DNA of 64,000 nucleotides from Acanthococcus lagerstroemiae. Taxonomy: Eukaryota; Arthropoda; Insecta; Hemiptera; Eriococcidae. Below, one piece after another: positions 44,551 to 56,301 of this stretch. The translations under genes were made by a program, and so were the position numbers. Under the pieces are notes generated by a model. It was not told where the DNA came from, made no database searches, and was given only the letters and a program-made list of their open reading frames with translations. The DNA lies in the NCBI GenBank assembly GCA_031841125.1, contig CM063113.1, forward strand, positions 28,169,312 through 28,233,311. The letters are read 5' to 3'. The first letter of the stretch is position 1. Every line of letters starts with the position of its first letter.

Positions 44551-45133
44551 GATAGTTCTAATCGGACTTGGTCGCGACTGATGTCATATTAAAAAAGATT
44601 TAAAATGCTACAAATGTTGTTCTGAGGAAATTTTTACTTTAACTCATGTCATGATTGTCGAGAAGCATGCATTGAAAATACACGTCTAGCTTAAACTTCC
44701 CACCAAGTTCTTTGGCTTTGACGTCACAGTGTCTTAACAGCGTCAATATATTGAGCTGTTCGGAGCGAGATGGTGAGCTTCCACGTTTTTTTGAAGATGG
44801 CGCTTTTAGAAGGACAGAAAAAAATGAACAGGAACGTAGGTATTGTGAAAATCATGGGATTAGTGCGTTTTGATGTTGGCGTTTTTACACACAAAAATCT
44901 GGCAAAGTCGCAATAGCAGTAGTTTAGTAGTACCTATGTTTTCTTTCGTTCCTACATAGACTCGTCTGTCGAGATTCGAAATTTTTGTAAAAGCAATGTA
45001 AGTCAATTACATAGTTTTTCCTGTGAATTTAGTAAAAACATCTCCTCCGAACGGGAGGGGTGAATTTCATACTCAATTTCGTATTGTGATTTTTCGTCGT
45101 ATACTGCGTATTGTGTTTTGTGGATCATGCAAG
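44551..45133 (+). other. Region upstream of BEL/Pao gag; LTR or leader not delimited
   Basis: Should hold the leader and perhaps the 5' LTR of the BEL/Pao element, but I cannot match it to 49183-49451 as a second LTR and see no clear primer-binding site. Confidence 0.3.
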
Positions 45134-45850
45134 ATGGAGCGGTCCATCAGGAAACGCGGATCAATCATTCATCAAATGAATGCTACCTATTCTCTCTTTC
45201 GCCGAGTCATAGGATGAGCAGCACGTACTGTCGACAGAAGCTACAGTCCATTTGGAATATCTCTCATCTCTGTCTCTTGGAGATTCGACGAATATGGGTT
45301 CGATTCAGTCTTTTGTAAAGCAAAAGCGCCATTGCAGATGTATCTTGACCATAACTCTTCGTCGCCTAATGCTGTACCTGTACGCTCTCTGGTACAGTTT
45401 CCCAGGCGAAACTACCGGATCTTGTTCTTCCGATTTTCTCTGGCGAGTACAACGAATGACAGTCCGTGGATCGGTTTACTGCAATGATCGGCAAAGGCAA
45501 TCCGGCTAACGCCGACAAATTGCACTATCTTCTGTCATCGCTCAGTGGTGAAGCGTCTCGGAGTGTTGTCAGCGACATGCAGATTACAAACAGCAATTAC
45601 GCCAAGACTTTGGAGCTGCTAGAGGAGAGGTACTCGAACATAAAATTGTGTACACGCACGTGAGTAATATCCATCGATATCTTAAACTTGAATCGGAAAC
45701 TGAACTTACTGGTTTTTTCGATTGTCTTATCAAAAAATACGCATGGGACACCTTTTTGGTTTTAGAGGTTCAAGACAAATTTCACCAAAATTCGCTGCGT
45801 GAATAGGAGTTCGAGACGACTTCTTCGTCGCTCCCTAATACATTCTCCTA
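45134..45850 (+). pseudogene. BEL/Pao gag pseudogene, copy A
   Basis: The start MERSIRKRGSIIHQ resembles the N-terminus of BEL gag proteins. Around 45405-45660 the frame reads LPIFSGEYNE, a stop (tga), QSVDRFTAMIG, then LHYLLSSLSGEASR and YAKTLELLEERY, the conserved BEL/Pao gag domain (DUF1759). The stop replaces the usual Trp. A frameshift near 45658 is followed by HVSNIHRYLK and a W-containing segment to about 45830. Other stops and shifts lie between 45217 and 45400. Non-functional. Confidence 0.8.
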
Positions 45851-46189
45851 ATCGAGTTCACGAAAGCTAGAGTTGCTGGGCTTAAATCTCTTGATAAGGT
45901 CAATGTTGTGATCAAATCAATTTCGACTCTCGCTAAGGGAAAATTCTTCAAATTTTGCTGTTGCTACGGCAGTTGCGCACCCCTGGGTGTGCCACTTTGG
46001 TGAGGTGATGGGGCTTAAAGAAAAACTAAACGCACCTAGAAGGAAAACGCCCGGATGGAGCAAGGAGAAACTACAATCAGTATTTTTCCATGGAGTGGCG
46101 TCTCCACCATCACAATTATGATGACAACTGACAAAATGAATACTAATTCTGGACGTGCAAAGTCTTCCATTCGGATGGCCGGGCAGAGA
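45851..46189 (+). other. Gap between BEL gag and LINE, copy A
   Basis: Some weak gag-like continuation, then unrecognised sequence (gcctccaccatcacaat). The LINE 5' end is not defined. Confidence 0.3.
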
Positions 46190-46408
46190 TATCTAGTTAG
46201 AAAATATCAGAACTGAGAATAGAGACATGGAATGTAAGGACATTGAACGAGGTAGGCAAATTAGAAAACTTAAGAGATAAAAACGATTAAAATTAGATAT
46301 AATAGGAATTGGTGAAGCGAGATGGCCACAAGAAAATGGTTTTTGGGCGGAGGAGTATAGAATAATTAATACAGCAGCGAAAAGAGGGCAAGCAGTCGCA
46401 GGTATTAT

Positions 46409-46653
46409 CAAGGGCGCAACCAGAACTTTTCTTTGGTCAGGGTTAGAATTTAGGGGAAAAAATTTGATCAGAGGTGAAAGCTCGATTTGGTGCCTACCTA
46501 TTTTCATGAGTTGTAAATTTATACGAACCTAAGACGCAACGTAACAGCATCAGGCCATCGGCATCAATTATTTTTAAAATTAATTTTGAAAAAATTTCGA
46601 CGAAATTTGGAGGGGGTTATAGCCCCTTAGCCCCCTCCTTAGTTGCGCCCTTG
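46409..46653. mobile_element. hAT MITE in LINE endonuclease, copy A
   Basis: The ends caagggcgcaac and gttgcgcccttg are perfectly inverted. The TSD ggtattat is identical on both sides (46401-46408 and 46654-46661). Length 245 bp. The LINE frame (KRGQAVAGII, then MNKTARIRE) resumes after removal of the insert and one duplicate. Confidence 0.95.
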
Positions 46654-47204
46654 GGTATTATTATGAATAAGACTGCAAGGATTAGAGAGCAAAGTTATAG
46701 CAAACATATAGTGCGAGAATATTAATGGTGAGAATTTTAACAAAATCAGTATCTTTTAATGATACTTAGTACAAGTTTATATGCCTACAGGAAGTTATAG
46801 TGAAGAAGTAGAAAAAGTTTATAAAAAAATGTATGTAGTACTAAGCAAAGTAAAAGGAAAAGAAAATTCAATTATAATGGGAGACAGGAAAGAACAAGGG
46901 TATGCGGAAAGCTTTGTTTAGGAGAGCGAAATGAAAGAGGTGCAAGGCTCATAGAATTTTGTGGAGAATATAAATTATTGGAAACACCCTGTTTAAAAAT
47001 CACGAGAGAAGAAAATACACTTGGAAGAGACATCAAATAGATTACATTATGACGAGAAGGAAGATATAAAAAAATCCAATACAGTAAATTCCCAATTATC
47101 CGACATTCAGATTAACGGACCCATTTTCCCCCGACTTTTTTGAATTAACCGACCTTTAAAGTGACAGATAATTCGAATTGCGTTCAATTTATAACACTCT
47201 AAAG

Positions 47205-47404
47205 CAGGGGCTTCCAACAAAAAATTATAAAGGATGACCCCTGAAAAAATCGCTATAATTTCAAAAGGACCTCTTATGTATAAATATAATGCATTTGAAT
47301 ATACTTCAAATTTGCTAAAACTGTCAAATTCCCAACGAACGAAACATTTTCGGATCAGCTCGTGAATCCTCGGGGGTCCGTGGACCATCTGTTGGGAGCC
47401 ACTG
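47205..47404. mobile_element. hAT MITE nested in Tigger, copy A
   Basis: TIRs are caggggcttccaaca and tgttgggagccactg (two mismatches over 15 bp); length 200 bp. Flanks tctaaag and cctagag look like a decayed duplication. Interior lacks coding. Confidence 0.75.
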
Positions 47405-47405
47405 C

Positions 47406-47550
47406 CTAGAGAAGTCGTTAGCATTTATTGAGTTGCAGTCGGAAGTTATTCCTCAAGATCAGCTTGTGTTTCGTAAATGGCGTAATTTTGCTGCAGAAAA
47501 GAGAGTGAAACAAAAAACATAAACCATCAGCGCATTCCTAAATTTTTAAG
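47406..47550 (+). pseudogene. Tigger transposase C-terminus, copy A
   Basis: The plus frame reads LEKSLAFIELQSEVIPQ, then FRKWRNFAAEKRVKQKT, a stop, and TISAFLNF. This is the final A.EYIEQQ...LRRWRD.A..KR...KQ.TI..FF region of Tigger/pogo proteins, with one internal stop and the natural end at 47550. Confidence 0.75.
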
Positions 47551-48739
47551 GACTTCAAATTTTTATTATTATTATTTTTTTACATAAATATGAAATTTTA
47601 CTTATTCAGATTTTCCTAAATTTGCGTGATACCTACTGATTTTTTGAATAAACAAAAATATATGTACCCGTACTGCACTTATTTTGAATGCTATACTTCT
47701 ACAAAGCTTACGACTTTTTCGGACTATCCAACTTTTTCCTTATCCGACCCACCGTCAACATCAATTAGGTTGGATGATTGGGAGTCTACTGTATTGGATT
47801 GTAAGACATACCAAGGGGCGAATGTAGAGAGGTATCAGAATTTACTAGTAATGAAATGTAAGTTCAAACTTGAAAAGATGAATAAGAAGAAACCAAAAAC
47901 AAAATGAAATTTGGAATTATTGAAAGAAGTAAAGAAAACAGAGAAATATCAAAAAGAAATGACGAAAGAACTTTATGTATTACAGGAAGGAAATGATACT
48001 GAAGGGAAGTGGACAGCACTAAAAAAAGCAATAAATCTAGCAGCAAGGAAGAAATTAGATACTCAAATAATAGAAAGGAGGAAATCATGACGAGAGTTAA
48101 TGGAAGAAAGAAAAAAGTATAACAAGCCAATGATAGAGAAAGTAAGGACAAATATAAGGCTTTAAGAAATCAGATACAGAGAGAATGTAAGAAGGCGAAA
48201 GAAAAATGGATTTTTTAATTATTGTGAAAAAATTGATGAGCAAATGAAAGCAGGAAAATTCGACCAAGCATATAGTAAAGTAAAATGATATTTTGGAGCA
48301 CGAAGAAAAATAACAAATAATTTAACGGATGAAAAAGGAAAATTATTAGACTAAAAAATAAAAAGATGTGTGAGATATGTTGAAAAAGTGTATATAAGAA
48401 TGGAGCAGGTATAAGTAAACATGGAACGAGAAGATAGTGGGGAGGATAAAGAAAGGGGAGGTCCTATTTTGAGATCGGAATTTGATAAAGTTCTGAAAGA
48501 AATGAAAGCAGGTAAAGCAGGAGTTGATGACAATGCTAAAGTGAGTTACTGAAGAATGCAGGAGAAGTAGTTTTAAAAAATGTATGTACATGAATTATAT
48601 GAATTACTTTACAGTGGGAGGTCAGTTTGGATTTAAAAAAGGTGGAGGAACTACAGAAACAATTTTATGTTTGAGACTTTTATTAGAAAGAAGATTGAAA
48701 AAAGATTTGGATACTACGTCGCATTTGTAGATCTAGAAC

Positions 48740-48924
48740 GCCAATCTGCAAAATCAGCATCAAAAAGAGTCAAAATAGTGTCAGCCCTTGACAATCACGT
48801 AGGCTCCGCCCACTTGTATAGCAGAACTGATCGGTCAAAAGTGTGTCATGAAGTCAAAAATGCGTTAGAGTGCTCTAATTGGTTAAATGATAGTCAAAAT
48901 GTCAAAATTCGCAAAATTGACGCA
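48740..48924. mobile_element. Insertion in RT motif A, copy A (cut by duplication edge)
   Basis: Sequence between FVDLE and the expected FDNVERSK is non-LINE. Only the left part is present here; copy B has the whole insert (about 56302-56519). The join at 48924/48925 is the right edge of copy A. Confidence 0.7.
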
Positions 48925-49182
48925 CGATACAATTTTGTGCGCTCCATATTGTCTGGTTTCTGGAAGCTGTGGCGAGCGATATTTAAATATCTTCAGCGAA
49001 AGGAAAAATGGCAAACTCGTCGTGAAAACATTCAAGTGGGTCAATCATGCGTTGAAGTCCTACGCCGCCTATGGAGTGGCCCCTTGCAAAGGTCGAGGCT
49101 TACATCCGGATCCAGATGGTCGAGTTCGTACGGCCACTGTGAAATGCCGTGGAAAATCGTCTTGCCAGATATTCGTCCTTAA
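48925..49182 (+). pseudogene. BEL/Pao pol 3' end (integrase C-terminal region)
   Basis: Plus frames give FWKLWRAIFKYLQRKEKW then QTRRENIQVGQS, and in the neighbouring frame LHPDPDGRVRTATVK followed by a stop. The FW..W..(Y)L..LQ.R.KW ... LHPG.DG.VR..TVK pattern is the domain after the integrase in BEL/Pao polyproteins. One frameshift is needed. It lies only between the two duplicated units. Confidence 0.7.
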
Positions 49183-49451
49183 TTAAGTACCTATTAATGA
49201 TGAATTGTAATTCATCGGGGAGTAATGTCGTGTGTATTTTGTACCTGTTTATCTTACTGGTAAAGCAATGACCAGCAGACGACTCTCTTATCTAGTACCT
49301 CCGATTGTGTACTCGTACCGAGTTGATTTTACCCATTTTTATCGACACGTATTGTTTCTGTACCATCAGTTCGCAAATATATTCCGTCGTCAAATGTACT
49401 ATAATATCGTCCGTATTTTTCGATGCTATTTTTGCGTGAAACTCTCGAAAC
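49183..49451 (+). other. Possible BEL 3' LTR region
   Basis: Follows the pol stop with a purine-rich aattcatcggggag at about 49208-49222, a candidate polypurine tract. Sequence to 49451 could be LTR, but no second copy was found upstream of gag, so the LTR call is tentative. Confidence 0.3.
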
Positions 49452-49831
49452 AGTTACTGTTACTATAAAAACTGGAATGTCTTAAAAATTAATGAGGAAC
49501 AATCTTGGAAGAATTAATCTCGAAACTTAAAATGCACTGTCGTTCACAAGTATAAGGGCACCCCTTCCTCCCGCCCCCTCAAAATACGAACGAATCATAT
49601 TCCGAACGAAAACAGTGCGGCGTTATTCTAGACTGGTACGCTTACCTTATTATGCTAAGCGACATGACAAAAAGGCAGACAAAATGACAAAATAATGTTG
49701 TCAGGACATAACAAAACTATGAAAAAACAAAATGACAAAAGTCTGAAGGTGACAAAACTTATGACATAACAAAAAAAAGATGAAATGCTCCCCTGACAAA
49801 ATGACAGAAAATCGTTTTGTCTAACAACACT
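49452..49831. mobile_element. Right part of the GACAAAA-repeat hAT element, copy B
   Basis: Same as 41899-42278, ending gtctaacaacacta before gcaaaaat (R_B). Confidence 0.85.
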
Positions 49832-50885
49832 AGCAAAAATTGTTCAAGCGACAAAGTCTGTTTTTGAGAAAACGTAATCAATTAAAAGCCAATGAATAAT
49901 GCCGGTTTATGGACATAGCGTTTACTGAGAAGTAGGGCAAGGAGAAGTACGCAAATGCATATTTTTTTGCTTACATTGCCACTAAAATCTGAGCAATTTA
50001 TTTTACATTTTATACTCTCCTGAGTCTACACACCAAATCTGAAAATGCATATTTTTGCATATTTGAGAATAAATGCGTATTTGAAAGTATGTAAATGCAT
50101 ATTCCTGCATATTATAGACAATTTTACGAAAAAATGAGGTTAAAACCCAGAAAATTTTTGAAATATATTCAAAAAATGATTAAAATGCAAATAAAAATGG
50201 GTAATTCTCACAAAAGTGCGATAGTGTGTGTGTGTGCCCACTATTTACTCAGCAAGTATTCCCTCCAATTAGAAAAAAACAACATAATATGTGGTAGGTA
50301 GGGGAAACGACTTCCTCTGCCTAACACAATTGTGTAGAACTTCATACCATTCCTCTCTAGAAGTCGGAAATGAATTCGAATGGCAAAATGTTCATCAACG
50401 TGGACATGACTACCATTTCTTGAAATAATTATTCATTGTTCCGACCTCTGTAAAAAGCGTTTTTCTGGAAACTAAATGCAGAAGTTCTTTCTATAGCATC
50501 ACTCTACATGCAGAAATACATTTGAGGGGTCTTCAGTTTTTGTTCGAAAATTCGAAAAAATATGTCTTTGTTCTATTGAACAAAAACATCTTGTCAAAAA
50601 AAAATTATGAATTTTGCACACGCATTCATCTGCAAAAGTATTTTAATTTTATGAATATGATTTTATGAAAAACACAAAAAAGTAAGAATCAATGGGGAAC
50701 AGAAGTGCATAAAAATAAATGCAATTTGCATATTTGGAGATAAATAAATGCATATTAAAAAAAGTGCATATTTTCTTCTGCCCTACTGATAAGCTTTTTT
50801 CAACGTGGATACACATTATTGTATCGGGGGCCCAATTTAAAAAAATTCTACATTTTTCGCTCTTTCCAACGATACCAGTTGGTCG
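49832..50885 (+). repeat. R_B copy in duplicate B, split by one insertion
   Basis: R_B blocks 49832-49931 and 50787-50885 flank the gcatattt-rich element; equivalent to 42279-43330. Confidence 0.8.
49932..50786. mobile_element. GCATATTT-rich TIR element, copy B
   Basis: Counterpart of 42376-43231 with the same ends; differs by a longer gt run near 50226-50237 and small changes near 50705-50765. Confidence 0.7.
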
Positions 50886-50928
50886 TTTAAGAAATTACCT
50901 CATGTCCATTCAAGTGGTCGGAACTACA

Positions 50929-51795
50929 CAGGGGCGAAACTATAGGGAGTGTGGGGGTTGAACAACCCCCTCCCCAATAATTTAGCAGTCGGCGAAGTTT
51001 GAAACTGTTCATTGAATTTTTCATTGTTTATGAATGTTTGTTTGTTTATTATTTTCACAATTAAAAAATAGGCAAATTTTTAATTTTTTCAAAATTTTGT
51101 TGGCAAATTCTTCTTTACTTCCCCAAACTGAAAGTCATACTTCGTTTCTGAAAATGGGGCACCCTGGACTCCTGTCAGAGACTAGTCAGTCAAAACCGAA
51201 GGTTTCAAGCCGAGTATTGAACGTTATCTGAAAGGTTGAAATAAAGCTGAAATGTGGAAGACGTTTCGAAAATCTGAAAGTCGGTAGCAAACGTTAAATT
51301 TCGAATTTCAATAACTATTCTGTTTTTACTAGATTCTCTGTTTGACCTAGAGCCTGAAATTTGAGAAAGTTGAACATATTATTAAAATCTAAAAGTTGAA
51401 AGCAAAAGACCTACATATTTTTCAATGTTACAAGCTGAATCTGGTAGCAAATGTTCTATTGTTAATTTACGGGCTTTGGTCCTGGTGAATATAGGAGAGA
51501 AATTTAGTTTGGAACAAAACTCAAGACTCCATGTGTTTTTCCCGCAAGAACGAAAGGGAGCTTGTGGCACGGATTCCCTGAATCCGATCGACCTAAAATT
51601 TCGTAAGTTTTTTTTTCTTTCTTTTCTTTGATTTTATTGGAACCAATTTAGGAGACGAATCAGAGGAAATTCAGAAAAAAAGATCACCAAGAGTGAATAA
51701 CGACCACCTTAATGTGTAAAGGAAGTTGTGTGTTCATCTCAAGTGTTCCCAACATCCTTCCAGCTTACCCTTTCAGACTAGGGTATGCTCATGTA
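50929..51795 (+). repeat. Interspersed repeat R_A, copy 4 (in copy B)
   Basis: Counterpart of 43374-44240; same ends and internal blocks. Confidence 0.85.
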
Positions 51796-51825
51796 CGGAA
51801 ATGTGAGTGCTTGGGGGACATTTGC

Positions 51826-52105
51826 AGGGACGAAACTATGGGGGGGGGACCCCAATAATTTCGCAGTCGACCAATTTTGAAACTGTTGATTTGAATTTTT
51901 CATTTTCTAAAAACATTTGCGTTTGTTTTTTTTTTCCAATTAAAAAATATTTTGATTGAAAAATCGGCAAATATTCAAGTCTTTAAAAAATTTTGTCGGC
52001 GAATTTTTAGTTTTCAAAAAATATTTGTCAGCAAATTTTCCGTCCCCACCCCCAAACTAAAAGTCAAGTTTCGTTTTTGGAACTACATAAGAATACACAC
52101 AGAAG
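51826..52105 (+). repeat. R_A start fragment, copy B
   Basis: Counterpart of 44271-44550. Confidence 0.75.
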
Positions 52106-52686
52106 ATAGTTCTAATCGGACTTGGTCGCGACTGATGTCATATTAAAAAGATTTAAAATGCTACAAATGTTGTTCTGAGGAAATTTTTACTTTAACTCAT
52201 GTCATGATTGTCGAGAAGCATGCATTGAAAATACACGTCTAGCTTAAACTTCCCACCAAGTTCTTTGGCTTTGACGTCACAGTGTCTTAACAGCGTCAAT
52301 ATATTGAGCTGTTCGGAGCGAGATGGTGAGCTTCCACGTTTTTTTGAAGATGGCGCTTTTAGAAGGACAGAAAAAAATGAACAGGAACGTAGGTATTGTG
52401 AAAATCATGGGATTAGTGCGTTTTGATGTTGGCGTTTTTACACACAAAAATCTGGCAAAGTCGCAATAGCAGTAGTTTAGTAGTACCTATGTTTTCTTTC
52501 GTTCCTACATAGACTCGTCTGTCGAGATTCGAAATTTTTGTAAAAGCAATGTAAGTCAATTACATAGTTTTTCCTGTGAATTTAGTAAAAACATCTCCTC
52601 CGAACGGGAGGGGTGAATTTCATACTCAATTTCGTATTGTGATTTTTCGTCGTATACTGCGTATTGTGTTTTGTGGATCATGCAAG

Positions 52687-53403
52687 ATGGAGCGGTCCAT
52701 CAGGAAACGCGGATCAATCATTCATCAAATGAATGCTACCTATTCTCTCTTTCGCCGAGTCATAGGATGAGCAGCACGTACTGTCGACAGAAGCTACAGT
52801 CCATTTGGAATATCTCTCATCTCTGTCTCTTGGAGATTCGACGAATATGGGTTCGATTCAGTCTTTTGTAAAGCAAAAGCGCCATTGCAGATGTATCTTG
52901 ACCATAACTCTTCGTCGCCTAATGCTGTACCTGTACGCTCTCTGGTACAGTTTCCCAGGCGAAACTACCGGATCTTGTTCTTCCGATTTTCTCTGGCGAG
53001 TACAACGAATGACAGTCCGTGGATCGGTTTACTGCAATGATCGGCAAAGGCAATCCGGCTAACGCCGACAAATTGCACTATCTTCTGTCATCGCTCAGTG
53101 GTGAAGCGTCTCGGAGTGTTGTCAGCGACATGCAGATTACAAACAGCAATTACGCCAAGACTTTGGAGCTGCTAGAGGAGAGGTACTCGAACATAAAATT
53201 GTGTACACGCACGTGAGTAATATCCATCGATATCTTAAACTTGAATCGGAAACTGAACTTACTGGTTTTTTCGATTGTCTTATCAAAAAATACGCATGGG
53301 ACACCTTTTTGGTTTTAGAGGTTCAAGACAAATTTCACCAAAATTCGCTGCGTGAATAGGAGTTCGAGACGACTTCTTCGTCACTCCCTAATACATTCTC
53401 CTA
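52687..53403 (+). pseudogene. BEL/Pao gag pseudogene, copy B
   Basis: Counterpart of 45134-45850. It has the same in-frame stop in the GEYNE/QSVDRF region and the same frameshift after LLEERYSNIK, so both defects predate the duplication. Confidence 0.8.
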
Positions 53404-53961
53404 ATCGAGTTCACGAAAGCTAGAGTTGCTGGGCTTAAATCTCTTGATAAGGTCAATGTTGTGATCAAATCAATTTCGACTCTCGCTAAGGGAAAATTCT
53501 TCAAATTTTGCTGTTGCTACGGCAGTGGCGCCCCCCTGGGTGTGCCACTTTGGTGAGGTGATGGGGCTTAAAGAAAAACTAAACGCACCTAGAAGGAAAA
53601 CGCCCGGATGGAGCAAGGAGAAACTACAATCAGTATTTTTCCATGGAGTGGCGTCTCCACCATCACAATTATGATGACAACTGACAAAATGAATACTAAT
53701 TCTGGACGTACAAAGTCTTCCATTCGGATGGCCGGGCAGAGATATCTAGTTAGAAAATATCAGAACTGAGAATAGAGACATGGAATGTAAGGACATTGAA
53801 CGAGGTAGGCAAATTAGAAAACTTAAGAGATAAAAACGATTAAAATTAGATATAATAGGAATTGGTGAAGCGAGATGGCCACAAGAAAATGGTTTTTGGG
53901 CGGAGGAGTATAGAATAATTAATACAGCAGCGAAAAGAGGGCAAGCAGTCGCAGGTATTAT

Positions 53962-54206
53962 CAAGGGCGCAACCAGAACTTTTTTTTGGTCAGGGTTAGA
54001 ATTTAGGGAAAAAAATTTGATCAGAGGTGAAAACTCGATTTGGTGCCTACCTATTTTCATGAGTTGTAAATTTATACGAACCTAAGACGCAACGTAACAG
54101 CATCAGGCCATCGGCATCAATTATTTTTAAAATTAATTTTGAAAAAATTTCGACGAAATTTGGAGGGGGTTATAGCCCCTTAGCCCCCTCCTTAGTTGCG
54201 CCCTTG
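53962..54206. mobile_element. hAT MITE in LINE endonuclease, copy B
   Basis: Counterpart of 46409-46653, with TSD ggtattat at 53954-53961 and 54207-54214. Confidence 0.95.
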
Positions 54207-54634
54207 GGTATTATTATGAATAAGACTGCAAGGATTAGAGAGCAAAGTTATAGCAAACATATAGTGCGAGAATATTAATGGTGAGAATTTTAACAAAATC
54301 AGTATCTTTTAATGATACTTAGTACAAGTTTATATGCCTACAGGAAGTTATAGTGAAGAAGTAGAAAAAGTTTATAAAAAAATGTATGTAGTACTAAGCA
54401 AAGTAGAAGGAAAAGAAAATTCAATTATAATGGGAGACAGGAAAGAACAAGGGTATGCGGAAAGCTTTGTTTAGGAGAGCGAAATGAAAGAGGTGCAAGG
54501 CTCATAGAATTTTGTGGAGAATATAAATTATTGGAAACACCCTATTTAAAAATCACGAGAGAAGAAAATACACTTGGAAGAGACATCAAATAGATTACAT
54601 TATGACGAGAAGGAAGATATAAAAAAATCCAATA

Positions 54635-55351
54635 CAGTAAATTCCCAATTATCCGACATTCAGATTAACGGACCCATTTTCCCCCGACTTTTTTGAATTA
54701 ACCGACCTTTAAAGTGACAGATAATTCGAATTGCGTTCAATTTATAACACTCTAAAGCAGGGGCTTCCAACAAAAAATTATAAAGGATGACCCCTGAAAA
54801 AATCGCTATAATTTCAAAAGGACCTCTTATGTATAAATATAATGCATTTGAATATACTTCAAATTTGCTAAAACTGTCAAATTCCCAACGAACGAAACAT
54901 TTTCGGATCAGCTCGTGAATCCTCGGGGGTCCGTGGACCATCTGTTGGGAGCCACTGCCTAGAGAAGTCGTTAGCATTTATTGAGTTGCAGTCGGAAGTT
55001 ATTCCTCAAGATCAGCTTGTGTTTCGTAAATGGCGTAATTTTGCTGCAGAAAAGAGAGTGAAACAAAAAACATAAACCATCAGCGCATTCCTAAATTTTT
55101 GTATAAGGACTTCAAATTTTTATTATTATTATTATTTTTTTACATAAATATGAAATTTTACTTATTCAGATTTTCCTAAATTTGCGTGATACCTACTGAT
55201 TTTTTGAATAAACAAAAATATATGTACCCGTACTGCACTTATTTTGAATGCTATACTTCTACAAAGCTTACGACTTTTTCGGACTATCCAACTTTTTCCT
55301 TATCCGACCCACCGTCAACATCAATTAGGTTGGATGATTGGGAGTCTACTG
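54635..55351 (+). mobile_element. Tigger element in LINE, copy B
   Basis: Counterpart of 47082-47791, including the C-terminal transposase remnant (54959 onward) and flanking TA. Confidence 0.85.
54758..54957. mobile_element. hAT MITE nested in Tigger, copy B
   Basis: Counterpart of 47205-47404 with the same termini. Confidence 0.75.
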
Positions 55352-56301
55352 TATTGGATTGTAAGACATACCAAGGAGCGAATGTAGAGAGGTATCAGAA
55401 TTTACTAGTAATGAAATGTAAGTTCAAACTTGAAAAGATGAATAAGAAGAAACCAAAAACAAAATGAAATTTGGAATTATTGAAAGAAGTAAAGAAAACA
55501 GAGAAATATCAAAAAGAAATGACGAAAGAACTTTATGTATTACAGGAAGGAAATGATACTGAAGGGAAGTGGACAGCACTAAAAAAAGCAATAAATCTAG
55601 CAGCAAGGAAGAAATTAGATACTCAAATAATAGAAAGGAGGAAATCATGACGAGAGTTAATGGAAGAAAGAAAAAAGTATAACAAGCCAATGATAGAGAA
55701 AGTAAGGACAAATATAAGGCTTTAAGAAATCAGATACAGAGAGAATGTAAGAAGGCGAAAGAAAAATGGATTTTTTAATTATTGTGAAAAAATTGATGAG
55801 CAAATGAAAGCAGGAAAATTCGACCAAGCATATAGTAAAGTAAAATGATATTTTGGAGCACGAAGAAAAATAACAAATAATTTAACGGATGAAAAAGGAA
55901 AATTATTAGACTAAAAAATAAAAAGATGTGTGAGATATGTTGAAAAAGTGTATATAAGAATGGAGCAGGTATAAGTAAACATGGAACGAGAAGATAGTGG
56001 GGAGGATAAAGAAAGGGGAGGTCCTATTTTGAGATCGGAATTTGATAAAGTTCTGAAAGAAATGAAAGCAGGTAAAGCAGGAGTTGATGACAATGCTAAA
56101 GTGAGTTACTGAAGAATGCAGGAGAAGTAGTTTTAAAAAATGTATGTACATGAATTATATGAATTACTTTACAGTGGGAGGTCAGTTTGGATTTAAAAAA
56201 GGTGGAGGAACTACAGAAACAATTTTATGTTTGAGACTTTTATTAGAAAGAAGACTGAAAAAAAGGTTTGGATACTACGTCGCATTTGTAGATCTAGAAC
56301 G

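Larger units (their letters stand above)
47082..47791 (+). mobile_element. Tigger element in LINE, copy A
   Basis: The ends are cagtaaattcccaattatcc and gatgattgggagtctactg, flanked by TA (47080-47081 and 47792-47793). Near both ends are extra ccgac/aaccgac motifs. It carries a C-terminal transposase remnant and a nested hAT MITE. Length 710 bp. Confidence 0.85.
41899..48924 (+). repeat. Duplicated unit, copy A (7,026 bp)
   Basis: Base-by-base reading shows the same order and sequence as 49452-56485, with rare substitutions and small indels (e.g. a gt dinucleotide count difference near 42671, a ttattatta length difference near 47570, and small changes near 42215 and 43150). The identity begins at agttactgttac and ends at aaaattgacgca. 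All nested elements are shared. Confidence 0.97.
46190..48924 (+). pseudogene. Non-LTR retrotransposon (RTE/CR1-like) pseudogene, copy A, 3'-truncated
   Basis: Plus-strand fragments in order. Endonuclease N-terminal part near 46205-46400 (RDMECKDIERGRQIRKLK; LKLDIIGIGEARWPQENGF). More endonuclease to 47080. After a Tigger insertion, DCKTYQGANV, LLVMKCKFKLEKMNKKKPK, then linker to 48300. RT entry at about 48480-48540 (VLKEMKAGKAG) and QFGFKKGGGTTETILC with YYVAFVDLE of motif A at 48625-48740. Multiple stops and shifts. Interrupted by a hAT MITE, a Tigger element and a 3' insertion. At 48924 it ends abruptly in unrelated sequence, whereas copy B continues. Confidence 0.85.

Noticed and set aside
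46193..46507. 104-codon minus-strand frame, repeated at 53746-54060
   Set aside because: Antisense to the LINE endonuclease and running into the hAT MITE; duplicates only because the 7-kb unit is duplicated.
47864..48151. Leu/Ser/Phe-rich minus-strand frames that look like membrane proteins (also 48346-48591, 55424-55711, 55906-56151)
   Set aside because: Antisense of the Lys/Glu-rich LINE linker; hydrophobicity is the complement of AAA/GAA codons.
49183..49451. Firm call of a BEL 3' LTR
   Set aside because: I could not align it with any sequence upstream of gag, so the LTR pair is not demonstrated.
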